Below are positions 1 through 14,700 of a stretch of DNA of 64,000 nt, one piece after another. Every line of letters starts with the position of its first letter. Position 1 is the stretch's first letter. Made by a program: the position numbers and the translations under genes. The notes below the pieces were generated by a model. That model saw nothing but the letters and a program-made list of their open reading frames with translations. It was not told the origin of the DNA and made no database searches. This DNA is from Brachionus koreanus. Taxonomy: Eukaryota > Rotifera > Eurotatoria > Ploima > Brachionidae. The stretch spans positions 1,122,104 through 1,186,103 of the forward strand of contig PJRA01000444.1 in assembly GCA_016987375.1 (NCBI GenBank), read 5' to 3'.

Positions 1-37
1 AAAATAACATTTTTTACAAAATATACAATTTTTAACA

Positions 38-692
38 ATGAAATTAATGAATAAATTTAAAAATTTACTCATTCTATGCATCATTATTCCAGCTGGTAAT
101 ATTGAATTTTCTTATGAAATAATCAAAAAAATTTAAAGTAAATTAATTAGTTTTGGCTTTGGAGTGTTATGTTTGTGATGAACAAGAGGAAAATAATGAT
201 AAATGTTCGAAAACAGTTAAACAATGCAACGAAACAGAAGATACATGTCTTTCGTACATATTCTGGACTTGTAACTCTACAAACTTAATTTTTATCTCGT
301 TATTAAGAGAATTAAAATTTAAGCACCACAGGAAATGACCCCCAGAGGCGAAAGGAGACATTATTTAACTAAAGCTTGTGCAACTTCAGATTATTGTCAA
401 AAAAGTATTTTCTAAGATTTTTTCTAAATTTGTCAATATATTTAAAAAAAAGTGTTATACGCGTTTACACCCGTTTGTACTAGAAACTGGTACGATGATT
501 GGAGCTGCGTTGAATGTTGTAAAGGAGATAGATGCAATAAATATGTTTTTGTAAGTTTTTATTAATTTTATCTAAATCTTTGTTTTAATAATTTTATTTA
601 ATTGATTTAAGTTGGTTGCGTCATCATTATCACATTCAGCTATAATTACATTCAGCTTAGCCTTAATGGCACTATTATCAATTTATTTCTAA
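38..692 (+). CDS. Ly6/uPAR-like three-finger protein, GPI-anchored (5 exons)
   Basis: Exons 38-95, 151-270, 324-404, 453-550 and 612-692 join in phase with GT-AG introns to give 145 residues. The first exon encodes a hydrophobic signal peptide (MKLMNKFKNLLILCIII). The mature part opens with LECYVCDE and closes with the three-finger hallmark CCKGDRCN; I count 12 cysteines outside the signal peptide. The last exon is a hydrophobic tail ending in LALMALLSIYF with no charged residue after it, as in GPI-anchored proteins. Ly6 family members act at the outer cell surface as modulators of receptors or channels; the partner here is unknown. A possible polyadenylation signal AATAAA lies at about 723. 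It converges on TDH. The fold assignment is strong and the specific function is unknown. Confidence 0.85.
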
Positions 693-1112
693 TTAATTAT
701 TTTTATATATTTTTTTTTTGTAAATAAATAAAAAATTAAATGATCATTTTTTAAATTAGTTTCATAAATTTAGATTTAAAAAAAATTTAAGTTGATTTGA
801 CATAAATTGAATTTAAATCTAAATTAGTTAGGCTAAAATTATATTCTAAATTTCGAAAAACAAAAGTAATCAGAAGCTTTCTGTGTTTCCTAGCAATAAT
901 TCAAAAATATTAGTCAAGTCAATAAGAATGCTTTTTTTTTCAGACAAGCTAATTAAAAAAATTCTAAAATCAAGAATGAGTAATATACAAGTATATGGTA
1001 TGATTTCAAATCAAAATTTAATAATTAAAACATTTTATATTATTTTAAAAACTTGTAAAACTCCTCAATTAAAAACTAAATCAATAAATGTTAATAAAAA
1101 AAGATCAATCAA
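693..1112. other. Spacer between convergent Ly6-like gene and TDH
   Basis: AT-rich stretch between two converging genes, with tandem AATAAA-like motifs near 720 that could serve the upstream gene. An open frame on the plus strand running on through 1251 is only the antisense shadow of the last TDH exon. I see no gene here. Confidence 0.5.
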
Positions 1113-2295
<1,183 letters not shown>

Positions 2296-2741
2296 TATTT
2301 TCAAAAAATTTATTTTATTTTTCTAATTTAAGATTTTAAATCTGAAGAAAAAAAAAAAGCTTAAATATCAAATAATAAAAGACACACCTAGATTTTGATT
2401 AAAATCAGAAACTAAATCTCAGAATCGCTTAAAATAAATAAATTTTTATAGACTTGGTATAAGTTAAAAAAAGCACATACCTTAACACTTAAAAGGTAAA
2501 AGCTTTTAAAATTAAACTTTCTGGTGAACATTAATTACATAATTTTTTTTTTTTTAATTACAACTGAAAACTGGCACTGACATTTTTTAGCAAAGACAAA
2601 AAATATATCCTTACCAAATGAAACCATGGATACGATTTGTTATAATATTTAAAAAAACTAAATTCAAATAAACAATTTAAATCATTAATTTTTTTTAATT
2701 TATTAATTGAAGATTCAGCTTATCTATCTTACTTATTTGAC
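2296..2741. promoter_or_regulatory. Shared divergent promoter region TDH/CFAP54
   Basis: 446 nt separate the start codons of two oppositely transcribed genes, so both promoters and 5' UTRs must lie here or be unspliced. The stretch is AT-rich, with poly-T and poly-A runs. I cannot point to a defined TATA box or RFX-type ciliary X-box by eye. Confidence 0.4.
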
Positions 2742-5700
2742 ATGGCTTCCACTCTGAGAAGTAAAGCCATAAAGAATGTAACCAAGGGGAATACATCAGC
2801 ATATTATTCATATGTTGAAGAACGAAATGGTGTGAATCCAGTCAATCAGCAGTTTGAAAAGGAACTTGAAGATTATATGGGCTTTGTAAGAAAAAAGAAT
2901 AGTGGACTTTTAAAACCTGGTGAACATGCACCCTGCAAAGTGTAATTAACTTTAAAACTAAATAAATACTTTTTATCGATGGCTAATTTTAGTTCAGATG
3001 TTTTATTCGATATTTGGAATAAATTTGAACCAAGGGTAGCACCGAGACTTTTCTATCAGAAACTGATGCAAATAGGAGAATATTTGGTAGAAAACAAAGA
3101 ATATTCAACAGCTAGCTGGCAATGTTATGATAGATATCTTAATTCGATTTCAGACATTGATTTTGATAGTATAGAATCAGTTGAAGCGCTGAAAAGTCAA
3201 TTTTTTCCAAATGGTATTGATACCCAAGATAACAGCGATATGACATTTAGAGCTTTAATGGGTCATTTAATTTGCAAATTTCATCTAATTGTAATTCATG
3301 ATCAAAAATTACAAAGTACCAATTCAATTTTGGAAGTTTCAAAGATAATGCAGAATTTAAGAATGACCATGCAACTATTATTTGTTGTAGAAAATTTTTG
3401 CTGGTTAATCTATAATGCAACAATATATATGTATACAATTGGAAGATTTATGATGCAATATGGACAATCAAAAATTGTATTTAGTTTGATGAAAATTTTA
3501 TTAAAAATCATAATGCTCAAAATAAAAATCAGAGTTTATGATTTTAGTATATTTTTAATTAAAAATTGTAATTTAATTTATTTAAAGGTTTTGGAGTATC
3601 TTATTTTTTGTAGTTTGTCCATGGAATGCTCAGTCGCGTTGCTTAGCTCAAAATATTTACCATGGAGAGCTACTTTATACGCAGCGACTTGCCAATGCTA
3701 TTATGACTGTCGGTATAATGATGACGGAGAGGTATTTAACACGATTTTAAAATTTAAATAAAGCTTTATCCTCTTTGTCTATTCATTGATATTGCTTAAA
3801 ATATCTTTATTAAATAGATACATAATTTTGTTTCTATTTTATCAAGCTAATTTATTTAAGTGTTTTATCAGAAAAATAAAAATAAACATAGGATAAATAG
3901 TCCTTTTAGAAATATTCTAAAATTAATTACAAAACAAAGATATTTGCACGTCGAGCTTTGTCTAAAATTAATGAACTTCATGAATTGGAAATGGCTAGTT
4001 TAATGGGACAAAAAGGCGCTGATATTCCTGAATTTAGGGAAGCCACAATCAAAGTAAGTTTTATTAGCTATCAATTTGTATTTTTATTGCAAAAATACAA
4101 TTTTAAGTTAAATTTAAAAAAATAAAACCTTTTTTTTAAAGATTGGAGTTGTTTTGTTCAAAAGACTAGTCTATGAAAGTAGAAGAAAATCTAAAGGTGT
4201 CTATAGAGCCAAAAATAAACTTGCTTACAAAGATATAAACAATGTATATTTTCAGGCTAAAAACTAATTTATATAATCAGTAATTTTAAACATTAGATGA
4301 CATGGCCGAGGACAGGCGTAGAAAAAATTTTACATGAAATGTTCGATTGCTCATCTGCTCAATTTTTAGCAATTGAAGAAGCATTGAACGATTACAATAG
4401 AAGAATTGCAATGCCAGGCGTTTCAGGAAATGAAAGTGAGAACGAAATGTTTGATGTCAATCTTGAATTGCTATTTGCAGCAGAATATATGGTTAATGGA
4501 GGTGGAGGTAAATCGCCTCTTGAAAACGACAAATTGTCTGATTTTTTGGGACTTGTAACTGACAATTCAAGCCTATTATCAATAGCCGTACAAGGTAATC
4601 TTAATTTTTATTAAATAGTCCAGATAAATGTTAATTTTTAAGGAAATAACGGGGTTCATCTGCGAAATTTTTTGAAAATTGTCAAATTTGCATTCAACTA
4701 TGAAGCTTGGGAAATTTTTCGAAGAATTTCTCAAAAAACTATTGACCTAATAGAAGTGATTATTAATTAGAAAATACATATTTTTGAATGATTTAGTTTT
4801 TAAAATTTTAGAATGATACAAGATTATTTGAAACATATCGATCTGATTTATTGATTATATATCTTCTACAGTCTGCTGATAAATTTCATGCACACATAAG
4901 AAAACTAAAACAAATAAAAAACGAGCAATTAAAAGCTACGCTACAAGCTGCTAAAGAAAAGTCAAAAAAAGATTCAAAAATTGATGAAGCGAACGTGAAA
5001 GACAACAAAATCGATTTAGATGAAAAATCACATGAAAGTAAAGGCAAAAAGTCAAAAAGCAATCTAAAAACACAAAGTCAACAGAATTTAAAAGTGGATT
5101 TTGCTGAGAATGTAAAAGAAAGTGAGGTGAATGAGCAGGAAATTGTTTCATGTAAATTTGAATTACAACAATATTCCGGTAAAATATTCTTTAATTTAAG
5201 CTCCCGGAGGAACAGAGATAATCAAAGAAGAGGACATTTTATTCAATATTGCCCATAGATTAATCTTAATAATTGATTCAAATATTTCTGTAATTTAGGA
5301 ATTTTTAAATAAAATTGTAACATTTGAAAATTTTTTATAGCCAAATGAGGTCGACTTTGACATAGTAATCGATATTACTTTGCTTTTGTGGAAAAAATGT
5401 AAAGAAACTTTTCAAAAATATCAAACAGGCTCTCATGATAACTATAGATGGGTTACAAAATTAGAAAATTTTTCTAAAGTAGTTTTTTTTATTAGTGAAT
5501 TTTATAAATTTTGATTTATTTTATAACTTTAGTGGCTATATATTTTGAATGTTACTCATGAGTCAATGAGCTATTTTAATATCTCATCAATTGACCCGGC
5601 TGTATTTGGACATTGTTCTCTCAGATTAGGATTAACGTATGAGTCTCTGGCCAACATTAATTTTAGGCGCTTTACCAAGGGTTGGTATTCATTTTTATTT

Positions 5701-8700
5701 GAAGAAAATATTTTTTCTAAATTTTGTTTTATTTTTTTAAAGATTCATCTTCACAGTTTGAAGTTCAAACATATGATGATCAATTTTCTGCAGCAAAAAC
5801 AAATCTTACAAAATTAAGTAAAGCAGCTGTTTTGGAAAAGAGTTTTAATTGAAAAAAAATTTGAATTATTTTTCCATTTAGATTTAGAATTTAGTGAAAT
5901 ATCAAGTGAACGCTTCGGAGCTTCTAGTGATATACGAGGAAATTTAATAAAAGCAAAAAATGTACTAAAAAAGGCTTTGAAAGCAATTTCTCTCGCAAGA
6001 GCCAGTGTATCTAAAACTGATAAATCTTGTCTTTGTGATAAAGACTATGTATGATTTTCTTGAATGGATTAATTTTTTTCAGTATAATTTCTTTTCAAGA
6101 CTTTAGATTTTGTTGAACTTGGATTGAAAACAAGCGTCAAAGCACCTACAAATAGCCGAAAAATAGAAAAACTCAAAAATTTAAAAGAAATCGCCTTCAA
6201 CTACAAAAAAAATTTTGACATTGATTCTGTTTCTAAATTAATGAGTGATCTTCATGTTGAATTAATTTTTTTGTACCATAAAATTAGTGTTCGCTTACTA
6301 CAACATCGAGAAACTCCATTAAAAGGAGAAAAACTTTTAGCTCTGGTAGATCAAGATTTTGAGATTTTGCTAAAGGAATGTAAAAAAAATAAAATTTCTC
6401 AATCGTTGCTATTTCTCTCTAAAGCATTAAGTCTGAGACATTTTCATTTATCTGATCAAAATAAGCTTAAAATAGAGCAAAAAAATTTAATTCAAGTAAA
6501 AATTCTTTTGAAATTTTTAAAGTTTCTTATTAATTTGAAATGCCTAATAGAAAGCATATGATAGACTCAAAAAAGCTGAAGAAGCAGATGAAATTTTATT
6601 CAAAAAGCACGTAAAAGTAAATGCTGAAAAAAGTGTAAAGGCTAAGATACCGCCTGCTCCAGTGGTTTGTTTAAAAACATTCAACAAAATAGTTGTTCAA
6701 CCAAGAAACTTTGAGTCAGTTAATGGCACTAAAGCTTGTTGGTATAGAGTTTTCGCTGGCCTCGCTTCAAATGTAAATAATAAAGCAAGAATCAGTGACT
6801 ATAGCTTTAATGGAAGTGGAGAACAGGTAATATATTTTTAAGAATATAATCCCAGATGCTTAATATTTATGTTAATGTCCTCCTATTAAGTTTTTTTGTT
6901 TTTAAAATTCATAATTTCGAAAAATTTGTTTAGAATAAATTTTAAAATGTGTATTTTGATTAAGATTCCAGCCAAAACTTCTGAAAAAGTCTCAATTTCG
7001 GGCCTTTCTTCTGACGAACAATACATATTTGCTGTAGCTGCTTATGATCGAAATGGATTATTAATAGGGGATTCTATTGGAGAATCAACTGATCCAATTC
7101 TTGCATCCAGTACTTTGTCTATTTTGATGAATTGGGCTTATTTATGCCAAGTTTCATATCAAATTGGAGAATACGAAATGAGTTTATCAGCTTTTCAAAT
7201 ATTGTGGGAACTTTTTGTTATTAAACCAATTGAACCTGTAAAAGAAACAATTATAATCCAAAATAAAGTTGATTATGAAGTAACTTTTCATCAGTAAGAT
7301 ATTTTTTTTTTTGTGAAGATTTATGTAGCTAAGAATTAAAAATTAAGGTTAAATTATGAAATGATTCGAAAGGCATCACCAATACTTTTGAGAAAATTCA
7401 TCGAATGTATTTTCATTGTTACTGACATAAAAATTAAATCTAAAAATATATTTTGTGATGTTTTATTTAATGGAAAAATTCAATATACTAATCAAGTAAA
7501 AAAATAAATTGACTATTAAGCTTAAATAATTAAAATTTATTTTAAGGTTGATAGAGTAAAAGAATGCGAAAATCTTCTAGTTGGAATTGAACTCGCTGCA
7601 TGGCTAAATGATGGATCTAACATTTTACAAGCAGTTGTTCAATGCTATGGGCTGTTAGCACCGTTAATCTATTTTAATCTAGCATATGAACCAATTGTCA
7701 AGGTATTTCAGATATTTTAACTTTTATTATTACCTTACGAGTTGAATATTTTAGATAATGTCACACTGTCTACTTATTCTAGAAGAGCTTCCAGTTTCGA
7801 TTTTTATCAAAAAATCAAAAACTATGTTTGAAAATCTTCAGCATATGATTGCATGTTCTACGTTTTATCTTACAGATGTAATTTTAACTAAATTTAAATT
7901 CGAATTTAAAATTATGTTTTCAAGGTTTTAAAACGCCTTGATCGAAAAGATTTATCAAATTTCTTCAATTCAATTGGGAGAAAATTACTTGGAATGGATG
8001 AAAATACCAACAATGAACCAAGTAACTTAAACAAATTATTTAATAGTGTAAAAAAAGAGATTTGGTATTAGTTATAAATTTCTAAGTTTCAAAATTAAAC
8101 TTAAAAATATATTTAACCGTTTTTTAAAATAAATTTTATTAGTACAAGTTTTCTAAGTTAGAGAGATTATGAATTAGTATATTATTTCAAATAATGGGTA
8201 ACGATAAGAAAAAATATAAAATGTGAATCTATAAATGAACAAAATAGAATAAAATTTTTTATTTCGAATTTTCTAAAAAGTTAGCTAAACCATTATATTA
8301 TATATCATTATTAATTTGTTGTTTGCTAATCTCATTATGAAGGATAATTTTCTCTTTACCAATACTCTCTCCATTGGTTCCATATTAAGGGCGGCCATCA
8401 GTTTTGTTGTTCTTTATCTCTTACAGAGTCCAAACATTTTCTTCACTAAGTTGCCATCTGTTGTTATAATTGTTTTTAGTGAATTTGGTTAAGGTTGATT
8501 GCCTCGCATCCATAAGTTAGTATTGATCGGCAGAATGCCTTGTAGAGGCGGGTTTTGATATTTGTTTTTAGCGGTGTATTCATTACGCCAATGTTTCTGG
8601 TGCTGTATACGCTTTTTATCGTATTTTTTATTTTTTGCTCTACATGGTCACTGTTGTCGTTTTTCGAATTGATCATCACTCCCAGGTATTTTATTTTTTG

Positions 8701-11700
8701 AGTATTTTCCGATCTTACCCATACTCTTTCCTCTCTACTTGTAAACGTTCGCTTTAGCATTCCAAGTACTATACTCGCTTTCGCACAAGCGCTTTTCACT
8801 TGGCTGGTCCATTTTAAAACTGATGAAACCATCACTACAAGATCCCTTTCACACTCTGTGGTCGCTAATGTAATATTTCTGTTGCTTTTTTGTGTATACA
8901 TATGCCTTTCATTTAGTCTGCCGAAATGCATTACTTTACATTTGTTAGCACACAGTCCCATAAACCATACCTCTATTGACATACTGCATCCAGATCTTTC
9001 GGGAACATCGCTCTCTCATAAACATTATTAACTATACCGAGTATTTTTGAGTCATCTGCATACAATTCCATTCTATTTTAAACGCAGTCAGGCAGGTCAT
9101 TTATGTACACAACAAATAGCAACAAGTACAGGCCCTTGCGAAGCTCCACTCAGTACCTCTGACCACCTAGAAACTCCATCACCAAGTACAAATCGCTGAG
9201 TTCTCATACTCAAAAAGTATTCGAGCCACCTTACTATTTTCTCACTTTAGTTTATGAAGAAATCATTGATGCGGTATCGTATCAAAAGCCTTTGAGAATT
9301 CTAATAGTATTTCTTCCAGACAGTTACCTTTGGCCAACTGAGTCGTGATCATATCAAGCGTTTAAAGGAGGTTCGTTACACGTTACCTTTCTTTGGAACA
9401 AATCCATGTTGACTTCCAATTATTAGATTATTCTCTTATAAATATAAAGGGTTTTTTATTTTAAAATACTTACAATTAAAAAATTATTTTAAGAAAAATT
9501 CTAAATAAAAATTGACACTTTATATTTTTTTAAATTGACAGATAATTAATTTATCTGACGATATGTATTTCAAATATATAAATTTTACAGTAATGTTTTT
9601 TATCTAACGGATTCTCATCCATCCTTTTTTTAATTATTACTCTTAAATTAAAATTAAAGAATACAAAGACAATAAATTTAAACTATTTCTCTGAGCTAAA
9701 CTATTAGTTATAATGGAAACCTTGATTTAATCTAAATCGAATTTTTTTTCTAAATGAATTTGCATATTTTAAGCTGCAGAAGAAGTTGAGCCTGAAGAAA
9801 GTTCGGACAATAAGTTAAAAAAATTGAAGAAAAACGACGAAAAAAATCCGACAATCAGACAAAATGAGATAAAGGCTCTAGAGAATCAATTAGCTAAATC
9901 GAATATAACAAGCAAAAATGTTTTCTTTAACATGCTTACTGGAAATGAAGAGATGTCGCAAATCTACTCGTTTATTTTAAATAATCCAACCAAAATAGCT
10001 TACAAAGAATTGATAAAATTTCGAAAACGCAACAACTATTTTGAAATGTTAGTAAATCTACTTCAGAAAGCTCTAAATGAAGATCTAACACAAGACATAA
10101 CAGAATGGTCCCTTGAAATAATCGATTGGCTACAGAAGAGAAATGTTTCTATCATTGGAAGTTCAACTTTATCAAAAAGAAAACCAGATGGATTTGTAGC
10201 CAAAGCAAACTTTGCTTCGGATATAGTCTCAGAAATGAATGACACAGTAACAGCTAGCATTGTAATGGCTAAAAATAAACCAAAAACAAAGAGAAAAATA
10301 AAAAAATACAAACTTTTGATTCCGATTGATTTAGATCTAAACGAAAAAATAAAGCTAGAAGAAAAACAGAAAGCAGCTATTGATTTATTATATGACAGAT
10401 TGCCTGATCTTTACGAGAAATGGTCGCGTAGAAAAAAATTTAGAAAAATTTTACAAGATGAGTCGGCTTATAAATCTCAATTCTATGCAATCAATGCACT
10501 AAGTAATTTTAGTCAAATAATGAACCGTGTCTATTCAAATGGAGCCAAAAGTTCTTTATTTGATAAAGTAAATAGTGTATCATATATAGATCCGCAAAAT
10601 TTCTTATTTGATAAAGCAAATGTAGTAATAATGAATTTTGGCGAATTTTCTGGGACAAAATATGATAATATAACTAAAAAAAACAAAAAAAGTGAGCCTA
10701 AAAATATGAGATCGCATGTTTCACCTTCAAAAGTTTCAAAAATTTCTAATTCAATAAATGATGAAAAAGCTGAGATAAAAGATACGGCTGATTTGATAGC
10801 TGATATTTTAAACGGAATTGAAAGCCAATATTCGGGTGAAGAAACCACAAGAAGCACAACCGATTCTGACACTAGCAAAATATCCAAATTTTCAATTGGA
10901 GAATTTGTCGATTTAGCATCGAATATATTTGACAGATTTAAAATTGCTGTGGTATGTTTAAATGAATAAAAAATCTAATGAAAATTTATTTAAAAATTAA
11001 GAATTTTAATTTTATAATTAAAATAAGTTTTTAACTATTTATAATTAATTAGGTTATTGCTCATCGTGGAAAGCAATGGACTCAGTTACAGAATGTTTGC
11101 AAACTAATGTTTAACTGTATGAATTCATTTGCTCTCTTTCTTCCTGCGTTAACAGCAACCCATAAAAAACAATTTAGGATAAAAGATTTATGGAGAAGCA
11201 TGGCTCAATCTATTTATTTGGCTGCTGACAATTTACTCGATATGCTTTTCTTTACATACCCAATAGAAGTAAAATATTAATTGCAGATTTTTTTACATTA
11301 ATTCATCTAAATTTTACAAGAAAAATATTCACCGTGATATCCATAATAAAATAAACAAATGGTATGATTCTAATACGGTTGGAAAAGCTGGATCTAGTTT
11401 GAGATTTGATTCGCCATTAGATGATATAAATAGTTTAGATCTACGATTTGTTAAAGATTTTGTGTTAAGATCTGTCCAGTGCTTGTCTTCATCGGAAAAG
11501 TGGGAAAAATGCGCAAGTATTGCCATGAAATTTAATGCGATTACCAGGTATTTCTGAAGAAACTGACTAATACTAAAATTTAATTTTGTTTAAATAGTTA
11601 TAAATATGCTGAACAACTTAGTCCAATTATTGCTTATTGCCAGCATAAAATTCTAGATCAAATAGGTTTATTAGGTGGAGAAAAATCACAAAAACATTTT

Positions 11701-14700
11701 GAAAAATTAAAAGCAGAGTTAGGTCGATATCCACGAATTGAAGATTTATTTTTTATTAACTTTAAAATTGAAATCGAATGCAATAAGCTTGATAAGCTTG
11801 AATTAGGTACAAAAATAGATCCTAAAGTTCACAATATATATGAAAGTAATTTAAATTCTATCATTTAAATAATAAAATGTTGAGTATTTTTTAATATTTT
11901 AGATAACAAACGCTGTAAAGAGCTTATTTCTATACCCCTTGATATCGATCAAACTCTCGGGGACCTAAAAGACTCAATCGACAACAGCTTATATCATTCA
12001 AGAGCATTAATGCACGCTAGAAGACTTTTGACTCTCTTTTTATTAACTAAGACTCCACAAACAGGTAAAATCCGAAAAATCTAAAAATATGATTTTAAAT
12101 TCATGATTTTTTATTAGATTTTTTCACAGTTAATCAAGATTCAAACAATGCTAGCCTAGAATTTGACAATGATGATAACTCAGCTTCAAATAAAGTTGGC
12201 TTTCAAGCATATAGATATAAATCAAATATTGATCAGAGCCAGTTAATAAACACATTTTTTCATTCCAACCCGATCAACTTTTCTAGAAAAGACTTTAGCA
12301 ATGAAGATAATGTATTCGTAAAAGATATTAAAATTGACATAAATACAATAATTGAGAGCTATACAAAATGCATTCGTATTTCTTTTTTTAAATTTATTTC
12401 TTAAAAGACTGATTAAGATTCAATTAAGAACTTCTTATTGCCAACAAAGAAAACGATCAAGCGATTCAAGCCATGCATGAATTGGGAAATATCTATCATT
12501 TTACAAATGATCTTGAGTAATTGTTTGAAATTTTTATTTTTACATTATCTAATTAATTTCTAGGAAGGCGTATAAAATCTGGAATGAGGCTCTAGACAAA
12601 TTATCTGGAATTGATAATTGTTTGATCAATTGGCGAAAACAATTTTTTGATTCTTGTAGCTGTGATTTGAGGGCAGATAATCTTTTGAAAAAATGTGGCG
12701 TATGGGGTTGTCTATTAGGCGGCGTGCTCACATCAAAAATGGCTCAGTAAATTCAAAAATTTGAAAATATTTTAAATTAATTTTAAAAAAAAATCTAGAT
12801 ATTATTTATCAAATGATTTAGAACTCAAAACTGAATGCTGTTTGCTTTCGGCTTCTTTTTTCAAAAGCATATTTCGAGCATCAATTCCATACTCTCGTCA
12901 TGATTTTGATTATTCAGCTGATGATTTAGAGTTCATTAATTCTGATTTTTTATTACCCGGTCTAATGTTTAATAGTGAAATGTAATTTTTTAAATAAAAT
13001 TAAGACTTAAAAATTCAATCTTTAAATTTAAGCTTTCGTTTTGATGCGAAATATGTCATCTCGTCGCTCAATTATATTTGTATTGAGCTATTGAATGCAG
13101 GACACTATATTTATGTAATATTGAAGCTTAATTTATGATTTAAATTTATTTTAGTAATTTCTAAAAGATATTGCCATCAATTGTTTTGTATGAATATTTT
13201 GCCAAGATGCTTTGTAGAGATTTATCGCATACTGTTCTTGCTAGGCTCATAAAAATTGAGGCCTTGACAAAAATGAATATGTTCAAAGAAGCTATTACAA
13301 TATTGCACACAGTACAAAAAGGGGAAAATTTACCACATTTTATTGATGACAAAGGCAAAAATTTTTCACCAGATTTCAGATATGTAAGTTAATGAATTAT
13401 TTTTTTAATTTTTTAAACTTTATTTCTTGGCTCAATTAAAGATAATTGCTACTCTTGGTTTGTTTAAGCAAAAGCCATAAAAATCTTTAAACTTTTTGTG
13501 CATTTGAAATGTTTTATTTTAACTTAAAAATTTTGTTGACTTTTAACCATTCTTGATTAGACAGTTTTAAAAAATCGATTTTGGCTAAAGCGTTCTGATA
13601 TTTGTTTTTTAGAACTTGATGTTTATAAGTTATGGAAAAATTAGTTAAATATTTAAAATTTTATGATTTTAAGATTTATTACTAAATTAAAAAATTCATT
13701 TTATTAACAATCAAAAAAAGAATACTAGCTTTGCAAGTCAATTTGCTCAAATCCATTATAATTACAAATGTGAAAGAACTTGCAATACTAATTACTGATG
13801 CAATGCCAATTGTTCTGGCAACCAGAATAACTTTTTTATAATCCGACTTTTCTGATTCACAATATTTACCAAAAAAATAACTCGTACAAATACATTTAAA
13901 ATGAAGCTTGTAAATTTTAAAATTTATATCTTGTCTAGTACTATCTGAAAAATTTTGATATGACAAACAATAGCCTCCATTTAGACATCTGATTTTCTCA
14001 CATGGATCGATTTTTTTTTCGCAATTATTTCCATAAAATCCCTCTTGACAAATACATGAATATTTGAAATTTGTTTCATTAAAAATGCATTTTCCTTTGT
14101 TAAGACAAGGTTGATAGTCACAGATATTAAGAACCATTTCACAATTTTTCCCTGTAAAAAATGGTTCACATTGGCATCCATAATTACCGATTCCTAGATA
14201 GTTTATGCAAGTAGAATTGTTGAAACATACATTTCTTTTGCTAAAACAATCATCTTCTTCATTCTCACAGTTTGTACCATTGAAAAATTCTGGACAAATA
14301 CATTGATAACTATTGGACAAGTTTATACATAATCCATCATTTTTGCATGGATTCGAGTGACATGAATTTTCAAAAGACTCATTATTTTCTGAAAAGTTGT
14401 CTGATGTTACTTCAGAAACAAAATTTATATCACTAGTAGCTAAATTTATAGCTGATGTATTTGTCCAAGATTCAATGGTAGAAAAAACTCTGAATTCATT
14501 TTGATATGAAGTTGTGTCTTTTATTTTGGTTTTTTTCGTACTGTATGACTTTGGATCGTTAGAAGTATAGTCATTTAAAATTGTTGTTTCCATATTAAAT
14601 TCACATAATTTACCTTCGATATTTCTTAAATTGATAACTATTATTTTAGCCATTTATTTTTTTTTACCTGAATATCCCGAGGGACATAGACAACAGAAAT

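Noticed and set aside
2742..2945. Separate 67-residue small protein gene
   Set aside because: A 51-nt intron with donor at 2942 and acceptor at 2992 joins it in phase to the next CFAP54 exon, and MGFVRKK aligns with the CFAP54 N-terminus.
5179..5200. A 22-nt GT-AG intron in CFAP54 exon 8/9
   Set aside because: An upstream donor at 5152 with the same acceptor gives a 49-nt intron in the same frame, which matches the intron length seen elsewhere.
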